Part shown: positions 22,538 to 27,476 of the stretch, in pieces
How positions within the stretch are numbered: the stretch's first letter is position 1
How the letters are laid out: every line of letters starts with the position of its first letter
Origin: an uncultured bacterium
GTDB taxonomy: Bacteria > Planctomycetota > Uabimicrobiia > Uabimicrobiales > JABWCH01
Direction: 5' to 3'
DNA length: 27,476 nucleotides
Assembly (NCBI GenBank): GCA_938003875.1
Contig: CALKWO010000108.1
Coordinates: 1 to 27,476, forward strand
Notes under the pieces: generated by a model
The model's input: the letters and a program-made list of their open reading frames with translations, nothing else
The model's database searches: none
What the model was told of the DNA's origin: nothing
Position numbers and translations under genes: made by a program

Positions 22538-23236
22538 ATGTTTTTTTCATTTTTATCAGGCAAACAAAGATTGCTTTTGTCTATTTCCATAGCTTCGGCA
22601 ATAGCCTTTTTGTGCTTAATAGACTTGCGTCCTTACCCTGGATGTGTCTTGCTAAAATGGCTTCCTGTGGGTACTTTAGGATTTGTGGTTTTATTCTCTC
22701 GATTTTCAGGAATGGTCTTATTTTTTGCCATAGCTATTTTCTTTCATAGCACAGGCGATGTGCTTTTAGAAATAGATAGAGTGAAGTATTTACGCCTTGC
22801 CATGCTTTTTTTTGGCATAGGGCATCTGGGATATATCATTTCTTTCTGGCAAAACAGAATAAAGCCCTTAAATATCTATAAAAATCGTATCCCTATGCTA
22901 GCTATCATGATCCTCCTAAGCATAGGAATGTTTCTTCTTCTTTATCCCAGACTCGAAATGCAGTGGAAAATTTCCATTACAAGCTATCTTCTTGTAATTG
23001 CCACCATGAGCATTTCTACGATATTCATCAACCATCCATCTTCTATCATGTCATGGGGAGCATTGCTTTATATGATTTCCGACTCTATGATCGCCATCAA
23101 TACGTTTGTTTGGAAATGCTCCCTATTGCCCTACGGAATCTGCCCTACCTATTATTTAGGGCAGACAATGATTATCCTGGGCTTTCTCCAAATGCTGGAT
23201 TATAGAAGACAGCTATCTTTTTCTAAAGCAGGCTAA
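22538..23236 (+). CDS. YhhN-family membrane protein, probable lysoplasmalogenase
   Basis: This 232-residue protein has about seven or eight membrane helices and the YhhN/TMEM86 pattern. Helix 3 holds STGDVLLEID (D74), followed by 'AMLFFGIGHLGYIISF'. A later helix holds ALLYMISDSMIAIN (D182), and 'YYLGQTMIILG' closes the family. Members hydrolyse the vinyl-ether bond of lysoplasmalogens in the membrane. Activity here is inferred from the conserved aspartates. Ribosome site AGGAG. The upstream gap to the divergent protease gene is only 25 bases, so its promoter must overlap that gene's start region. Its last 24 bases overlap the 3' end of the convergent PEP-CTERM gene. Confidence 0.83.
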   Translation: MFFSFLSGKQRLLLSISIASAIAFLCLIDLRPYPGCVLLKWLPVGTLGFVVLFSRFSGMVLFFAIAIFFHSTGDVLLEIDRVKYLRLAMLFFGIGHLGYIISFWQNRIKPLNIYKNRIPMLAIMILLSIGMFLLLYPRLEMQWKISITSYLLVIATMSISTIFINHPSSIMSWGALLYMISDSMIAINTFVWKCSLLPYGICPTYYLGQTMIILGFLQMLDYRRQLSFSKAG

Positions 23237-23815
23237 AACCAATGCCATAAAGAGGCAAACCATAGTGGTTGGTTCTGGTATCACAACAATGCTGATAACA
23301 TCCAGTGTATGGATTTTGAAATCACCCACTGGCCCATCGTTTATGAATTCCAGGAGCGTGTTGGAGTTTGTGCTTGTTGCAACGAAATCATAAATTTGTA
23401 TGCCACTTTGGCTAAAGGTGGCTACATGCTCCCCCACTTGTACTTTCAGGGGAGTGGCATTAGGATGAGCACTGATAGAAGCATAAAAAGAAAGTTGATA
23501 CGAAACATTGGCTATGCTCGCAAAGGTAGTCCGTATACTAGAACCCTGGTTCAGAGAGAGTGTATAGTTCCCTTCATATACAGAGTATCCACCTCGGTTC
23601 ATCAGATAGGATGCTTCGCCTATTCCATCGTCGTATACTGTCCAACCTTGGATGGTCGTAGAATCTCCATTGTATAGATAGCGATAGTATGCAGGGACAG
23701 AGAAGCCAGGCAGTTCCAGATTACCATTAAAAACAAGATTGGTAGCATGAAGCTCACCTGGACTGCTCAAGGCAATAAAAAGAATAAGAGGAATGATAAG
23801 AAAAGTCTGCTTCAT
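23213..23815 (-). CDS. Secreted PEP-CTERM protein with DUF642-like domain
   Basis: This 200-residue protein has a signal peptide (about 1-24). Residues about 25-175 look like a DUF642/choice-of-anchor galactose-binding-like fold: 'NLVFNGNLELPGF', 'IQGWTVYDDGIG', 'YEGNYTLSLNQGSSIRTTF', 'YQLSFYASI'. The tail (179-200) is IPEP, a hydrophobic helix and RKR. It begins 16 bases after the repeat protein gene, so the two probably share the promoter at 25100-25127. Ribosome site AAGGAG. Its 3' end overlaps the convergent YhhN gene by 24 bases. It probably binds surface sugars or matrix (inference). Confidence 0.85.
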   Translation of the reverse strand: MKQTFLIIPLILFIALSSPGELHATNLVFNGNLELPGFSVPAYYRYLYNGDSTTIQGWTVYDDGIGEASYLMNRGGYSVYEGNYTLSLNQGSSIRTTFASIANVSYQLSFYASISAHPNATPLKVQVGEHVATFSQSGIQIYDFVATSTNSNTLLEFINDGPVGDFKIHTLDVISIVVIPEPTTMVCLFMALVLACFRKR

Positions 23816-23831
23816 CCTTTTCTCCTTTATT

Positions 23832-25037
23832 TTAATACCACTTCAGCGTTTTTGTCCTGTCTATGATAACGCCACTTTTGTTGTTGCTGATGCTATAGAT
23901 GGAAATTTCCGCGCCAGGGTTTCCATCATATTCTGTTGTACCATTGATACGATAGGAGCCAGAGATAGGATAGTATCGTAAATCTTGCGATTTGTCGCAG
24001 ATGATTCGAAAGCCACCGACCTGTACGATTCCGATTTCATTTCCTGCTTGCCCATTGGTATCGTAGTTGCCATTGATAGCATAGCTGCCAGACAAAGGAT
24101 AGCTTCTCATGGTTTTATTACGGTCATCTATGATGCGCATTGCTCCTACCTGAACAATGGCAAGTTCATCACCTTCGAGTCCATTGGTATCATAGTTGCC
24201 ATTGATGGCATAGCTTCCTGACAAAGGATAGCTTCTCATGGTTTTCGCTTTGTGATCTAGTATCCTAAAAGCACCAACCTGGACTATTCCAATTTTTATG
24301 CCAGGCTGCCCATTGGTATCATAATTCCCATTGATAGCATAGTCGCCTTGCAGAGAATAGGTTTTCATGGTGCCTGTGCTGTCCTGGATAATCTGAAATC
24401 CACCAACCTGAACTATGCCGATTTCATCTCCTGCCTCAGCATCTAAATCGTAGTTACCATTGATAGCATAGCTTCCTGATAGAGAATATTTTTTTACATT
24501 ATTCGTTGTGCCATGAATGATATGGAAGCCACCAACCTGTACAACACCGATTTCCATGCCTGGCTTACCATCTACATCGTATACTCCATTGATGGCAAAA
24601 CTACCAGAAAAAGGATAAAGTTTAGAGGGCTTACCTCCGCCATAAACCACACGGACACCTCCTATTTCTGCATAAATAATATCTTCTGAGCCATCGTTAT
24701 TGCAATCTCCTTGTAGCGATCTTGTGGCATTTTCTTCCTGCTTTAAAGCTGGGATTTCCTCAGAAGGAACCGATATCGCTTCCTCATTCACTCCTTCAGA
24801 AGAAACCTCTTGGGCAGAAAGTATACCCTGAGAAGAAACGCGCCCTTCACGCGCATTGATAGAAACACCAGTGGAAGAACAATAATTGGTAATGCTGATA
24901 CCGCCAGGAGCAATAGAACTTTTACCCCTTTGATTTTCTGTGCTATTGGCATCTACTCCCCAGGAATAAACTCCCTGAGCGTTAGCACATACCAAAAAGC
25001 ATATACAGAAAACAAGAACGAATGTTTTCTTCTGCAT
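23832..25037 (-). CDS. Secreted protein with seven tandem repeats, probable beta-propeller
   Basis: This 401-residue protein has a signal peptide (cut near residue 20-24), a Ser/Glu-rich linker (about 30-108) and seven repeats starting at G110, 145, 188, 231, 274, 317 and 360. Six of the seven start-to-start steps or unit lengths are 42-43 residues; the first unit is 35. Each unit reads roughly GSYAINGNYDTNG-xxG-x-EIGIVQVGGFRII, then a turn and TMRSYPLS. The D-x-N/D-G turn followed by an 'IGIV' strand resembles FG-GAP/VCBS calcium-loop blades, and seven units fit a closed seven-bladed propeller (inference). The first unit has 'GDCNNDGSEDI', close to a dockerin or EF-hand loop. It leads an operon with a PEP-CTERM protein, and its role is unknown. 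Ribosome site AAAGGAA. Confidence 0.82.
   Translation of the reverse strand: MQKKTFVLVFCICFLVCANAQGVYSWGVDANSTENQRGKSSIAPGGISITNYCSSTGVSINAREGRVSSQGILSAQEVSSEGVNEEAISVPSEEIPALKQEENATRSLQGDCNNDGSEDIIYAEIGGVRVVYGGGKPSKLYPFSGSFAINGVYDVDGKPGMEIGVVQVGGFHIIHGTTNNVKKYSLSGSYAINGNYDLDAEAGDEIGIVQVGGFQIIQDSTGTMKTYSLQGDYAINGNYDTNGQPGIKIGIVQVGAFRILDHKAKTMRSYPLSGSYAINGNYDTNGLEGDELAIVQVGAMRIIDDRNKTMRSYPLSGSYAINGNYDTNGQAGNEIGIVQVGGFRIICDKSQDLRYYPISGSYRINGTTEYDGNPGAEISIYSISNNKSGVIIDRTKTLKWY
23961..24605 (-). repeat. Five in-gene tandem repeats of 129 bp
   Basis: Residues 145-359 of the secreted repeat protein are coded by five consecutive 129-base units. Long near-identical stretches such as the GGTAACTACGATACCAATGG-type core appear on the minus strand. 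The DNA similarity is high for neighbouring units, which suggests recent duplication or conversion. Confidence 0.85.
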
Positions 25038-25099
25038 TGTAAAATTCCTTTCTTATAAATTCTGATCTTCACAATAATTTAACTTGAATTCTGATTTTT

Positions 25100-25127
25100 A
25101 TTTTACAAGCATTTATATTTTTGTCAA
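25100..25127 (-). promoter_or_regulatory. Near-consensus promoter for the repeat-protein/PEP-CTERM operon
   Basis: On the minus strand TTGACA (25127-25122) and TAAAAT (25105-25100) are 16 bases apart, with one mismatch in the -10 box. The start would be near 25093, giving a leader of about 55 bases. Confidence 0.7.
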
Positions 25128-25147
25128 TATTTTTAAAATACTATGAA

Positions 25148-25176
25148 TTGACAAAATATCTTTACAGTACTATAAT
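25148..25176 (+). promoter_or_regulatory. Perfect sigma70-type promoter for the corrinoid operon
   Basis: TTGACA (25148-25153) and TATAAT (25171-25176) are 17 bases apart. The start would be near 25183, a leader of about 58 bases. This is too short for a cobalamin riboswitch. It stands back to back with the minus-strand promoter at 25100-25127, with 20 bases between the -35 boxes. Confidence 0.88.
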
Positions 25177-25240
25177 GCTAATAATGATTAGACATCTACC
25201 CAACTGAACTCTTTTTATAATATCATCGAGGATGTATAAA

Positions 25241-26077
25241 ATGGATTTAGAATTATTGTATAGTAAATTTTATCAGTCTCTTAAGGAAGAGAGATACTTA
25301 GATGCCAAGAATCTTATTTATCAAGCACACCAGCAAGGAATGCCAGCAGGTCATATTCTTGTGAAATTGGTGAATAGAGCCTTAGATCAAATGCAAAAGA
25401 GTGTCCAGACACATAGTGTTCTAGCCGTAGATCTGAGCGCAGAAAGCAAAAAATATTTTGAAAGCCTGGTTGCAGCAGATCGCAATGGAGCAAGGCAGGT
25501 TGTTGATGAAGCTTTAAAAAACCAGATATCTCCTACCGATATTTTGCATAAAATCCTTACACCCGCTATGGACGATATAGGCAGATTGCAGTCTAAAGAA
25601 GAAATAAGTCTGGCACAAATCTATCTTGCCTCCAAAACAACAGAAGAAATTCTGGAAAAATTGATTTCTCTCATGCCTTCTAAGCCCCAGGGAATTGGCA
25701 AAATTCTTTTAGGTAGTGCCTTTGGTGACTATCATAGTATGGGGCGTAAGCTGGTAGGTGCCTTTTTACGATTCTATGGATTCGATGTAATAGATTTAGG
25801 AATGAGCGTTCCTAATGAAAAATTTGTGGAATATGCTTTAAAAGAAAATGTAAATATCATTTTTGTATCTGCTTTGCTACTCCATACAGCAGAACATTTG
25901 CGTGGATTAAAACAAATGCTGACGGAAAGAAAGCTTCATCATGTTAAACTTGTGGCAGGAGGAGCCCCCTTTAATTTTGATAAAGATTTATACAAGCGTT
26001 TGGGCTGTGATGCTACAGCACCACATGGAATTGCAGCAGTAAATGTTGCTAAAGAATTATTAGGCAAAAAACTATAG
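25241..26077 (+). CDS. Corrinoid (B12-binding) protein of the MtaC/MtbC type
   Basis: From ATG 25241 this is a 278-residue protein. An upstream in-frame ATG (25232) directly abuts the ribosome site GAGG (25228-25231), so the start nine bases on is preferred. Residues about 65-145 are the helical cap domain of methyltransferase corrinoid proteins, and residues 1-55 look like a second, diverged copy. Residues about 152-278 are the B12-binding Rossmann domain with D-x-H-x-x-G (D163, H165, G168), where H165 is the lower cobalt ligand, then SAL (210-212) and GG (240-241). Such proteins carry a methyl group on cobalt between two methyltransferases. It is followed 22 bases later by a UroD/MtaA-fold gene. 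The methyl donor is unknown. Confidence 0.9.
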   Translation: MDLELLYSKFYQSLKEERYLDAKNLIYQAHQQGMPAGHILVKLVNRALDQMQKSVQTHSVLAVDLSAESKKYFESLVAADRNGARQVVDEALKNQISPTDILHKILTPAMDDIGRLQSKEEISLAQIYLASKTTEEILEKLISLMPSKPQGIGKILLGSAFGDYHSMGRKLVGAFLRFYGFDVIDLGMSVPNEKFVEYALKENVNIIFVSALLLHTAEHLRGLKQMLTERKLHHVKLVAGGAPFNFDKDLYKRLGCDATAPHGIAAVNVAKELLGKKL

Positions 26078-26099
26078 GCTCTTAGCAGGAGAATATTTC

Positions 26100-27140
26100 A
26101 TGGATTCAGTAGATCGTATTCTTAAAACGTTATGCTACAAGGAACCCGAAATGGTACCAGTTCTGCCAGTATTGCTTTTGCAAGGAGCTAAGGAACTGAA
26201 TTTAAGCATAAAAGAGTATTTTAGCAAGCATGAAAATATCATTGAAGGGCAAACCTTACTTTTAGAAAAATATGGACATGATGGAGTTTATGGTATACCT
26301 CATGTTGTAGAAGACATAGAAGGCTTTGGTGGCGAATTGATGTATTTTGAAAGTGGCCCTCCCAGCGTAGGGAAAATGGCGTGGCGCAGTTGGAGTGATA
26401 TAGATAAGATAAAGACCCCTTCCTTTGAATCGTCTCCTACGCTTCTAAGAACACTGAAAACAATAGAAGGACTGGCCCAACGCTTTAAAGGGAAAAAGCT
26501 CATCGTAGGTGCTGCTATCGCTCCTTTTTCCTTGCCTAGTATGCTCATTGGAACAGAACCCTGGTTTGAATTGCTCTGGGAAGATGAACTCATCCGAGAG
26601 CCTATCATGAATAAAGTCCTGAATATCACAAAAAATTTCTGTATTTCCTGGTGCAATGCCCAACTCAGAGCAGGTGCAGACGTTGTTGTCCTGGCCGATG
26701 GAATCGCTTCTGCCACATGCATTATGAGAAACCAATTCGAACGCTACGCACTGCCCCTCATCAAAGAGACTATCCACTCCATTCAGGGGACGGTAGTGTA
26801 TGAACCCGTAGGACACATTGAGCCTTTCGTGGATTTATTGCCTCAAATCGGAGCAAGCCTTACCATTTTAGAATACAAAGACAATATAAAAAAATGCAAA
26901 GAGATTCTACATGGGAAAATGGCTGTTATGGGCAATCTGAACAACATCGAAATTTTGCATTGGAATAAAGAAACGACTTCGCAAAAATGTCTGGATCTGC
27001 TAGACCAGGTTGCTCCAGGTGGCGGTTTCATCTTAAGCACTCAAGGCCCCGAAATCCCATGGGGTACAAGCGATGAAAATATTCATGCCATTGTAGATTC
27101 CGTAAAAATATGGCAAAAAATGAGGAATAAAAATGGATAA
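26100..27140 (+). CDS. UroD/MtaA-fold methyltransferase-like protein without canonical zinc ligands
   Basis: This 346-residue protein has the uroporphyrinogen-decarboxylase fold of MtaA/MtbA-type enzymes, which move a methyl group from a corrinoid protein to a thiol. Landmarks are RILKTLCYKEPEMVPV, 'LLEKYGHDGVY', GADVVVLADG, 'GKMAVMGNLN', APGGGFILST and 'IPWGT..ENI.AIV'. The thiol-activating zinc site (H-x-C, then a Cys in ILS-x-GC) is missing: H-x-C is E235-P-V237, and the last Cys region reads STQGPE (313-318). E235 and H239 could form another metal site (inference). No tetrapyrrole decarboxylase signature is evident. With the corrinoid protein upstream, a methyl-transfer or demethylation step with an unusual acceptor is likely. 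It overlaps the next gene by eight bases. Confidence 0.87.
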   Translation: MDSVDRILKTLCYKEPEMVPVLPVLLLQGAKELNLSIKEYFSKHENIIEGQTLLLEKYGHDGVYGIPHVVEDIEGFGGELMYFESGPPSVGKMAWRSWSDIDKIKTPSFESSPTLLRTLKTIEGLAQRFKGKKLIVGAAIAPFSLPSMLIGTEPWFELLWEDELIREPIMNKVLNITKNFCISWCNAQLRAGADVVVLADGIASATCIMRNQFERYALPLIKETIHSIQGTVVYEPVGHIEPFVDLLPQIGASLTILEYKDNIKKCKEILHGKMAVMGNLNNIEILHWNKETTSQKCLDLLDQVAPGGGFILSTQGPEIPWGTSDENIHAIVDSVKIWQKMRNKNG

Positions 27141-27476
27141 TCTGAATTTACCAGAACCCTGGAAATCTCTTCAAAAAAAGAAAGAAGAAGAGATGTCCGT
27201 TCAAGACGAAGCCCTGCTTGCCGATACATCAGGGCTTATAGAGCATAAAGAAGAGCCTTCTCTCTCCCAACAAGACGAGGCACTGCTTGCCGATACATCT
27301 GAGCTTGTCGAGCATAAAGAAGAGCCTTCTCTCTCCCAACAAGACGAGGCATTGCTTGCCGATACATCTGGGCTTGTTGAGCATAAAGAAGAGCCTTCTC
27401 TCTCTCCACAAGACGAGGCACTGCTTGCCGATACATCTGGGCTTGTCGAGCATAAAGAAGAGCCTTCTCTCTCTCC
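27133..27476 (+). CDS. Acidic tandem-repeat protein, 5' part only (runs off the window)
   Basis: ATG 27133 lies inside the end of the UroD-fold gene, with GAGG at 27122-27125 as ribosome site, and the frame is open to the window edge (114 codons seen). After a short start (MDNLNLPEPWKSLQKKKEEE) come 23-residue repeats beginning QDEALLADTS at residues 24, 47, 70 and 93. Each contains LVEHKEEPSLS. The repeats are acidic and Pro/Ser-rich, and are probably a flexible linker or disordered region. No signal peptide is seen. The functional domain, if any, lies beyond the window. The eight-base overlap ties it to the corrinoid operon. Confidence 0.75.
   Translation, partial: MDNLNLPEPWKSLQKKKEEEMSVQDEALLADTSGLIEHKEEPSLSQQDEALLADTSELVEHKEEPSLSQQDEALLADTSGLVEHKEEPSLSPQDEALLADTSGLVEHKEEPSLS
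27202..27476 (+). repeat. 69-bp coding tandem repeat, at least four units
   Basis: Units begin at 27202, 27271, 27340 and 27409; the last is cut by the window end. Neighbouring units differ by only a few bases, including at silent positions, which points to recent expansion. The unit is a whole number of codons (23). Confidence 0.95.

Noticed and set aside
23961..24605. CRISPR-like array in the 129-bp repeats
   Set aside because: The repeats are contiguous coding units with no unique spacers.
25232..25240. Upstream ATG of the corrinoid gene
   Set aside because: The GAGG ribosome site touches this ATG directly. The in-frame ATG nine bases on has proper spacing.
25177..25240. Cobalamin riboswitch before the corrinoid gene
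   Set aside because: The predicted leader is about 58 bases, far shorter than a B12 riboswitch, and no B12-box-like sequence is seen.
27229..27453. Minus-strand frames opposite the 69-bp repeats
   Set aside because: They are open only because the repeat unit is a multiple of three without stops. The plus frame has the start, ribosome site and overlap.

Overview
The window is an AT-rich bacterial chromosome segment of about 27.5 kb. It carries about 20 protein genes, two tRNA genes and several small dispersed palindromic repeats. I see no transposase, integrase, phage gene or CRISPR array. Five secreted proteins end in PEP-CTERM-type sorting tails. Alongside them are SUMF1, PA14, LamG, C-type-lectin, TPR and beta-propeller domains, a eukaryote-like UDP-glucose dehydrogenase and a corrinoid/UroD-family pair. 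This mix fits an environmental Gram-negative of the Planctomycetota/Lentisphaerota/Omnitrophota type. That placement is inference from gene content; no rRNA or ribosomal protein is present to fix it.

Left part (1-7020): a membrane glycosyltransferase with a C-terminal PA14 domain; a tRNA-Lys(CTT)/tRNA-Leu(TAG) pair behind a perfect sigma70-type promoter; a large TPR protein that looks like the ATPase-less tail of a STAND regulator; then two PEP-CTERM surface proteins with a 49-residue DUF3096-like membrane protein between them, closed by a hairpin terminator. Minus-strand block (7026-14528): a membrane-anchored CinA-like protein and a bPH-like membrane protein separated by an intrinsic terminator; a translationally coupled C-type-lectin/LamG pair with PEP-CTERM tails and its own consensus promoter; a prenyltransferase-like toroid protein without the zinc ligands; and a two-gene nucleotide-sugar dehydrogenase operon, presumably making UDP-sugar acids for exopolysaccharide.

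Middle and right part (14925-25037): a divergent ATP-type PEP carboxykinase; a TPR lipoprotein overlapping an exported SUMF1-domain protein; an exported transglutaminase-fold protein that has lost its catalytic residues; an exported beta-propeller/C39-like cysteine peptidase fusion divergent from a YhhN-family lysoplasmalogenase; and an operon of a secreted protein with seven repeats, probably a propeller, plus a fifth PEP-CTERM protein. End of window (25241-27476): a strong promoter starts an operon of a corrinoid protein, a UroD/MtaA-fold protein whose usual zinc ligands are replaced, and an overlapping gene with perfect-looking 69-bp tandem repeats that runs off the edge.

The shared theme is cell-surface and envelope biology: secreted binding domains, sorting tails, sugar precursors, glycosyl transfer. 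Beside it sits one methyl-transfer-like module of unclear chemistry. The most interesting points are the corrinoid/UroD module without a canonical zinc site, several enzyme folds with their active sites erased, the seven-repeat protein, and three families of intergenic palindromic repeats.
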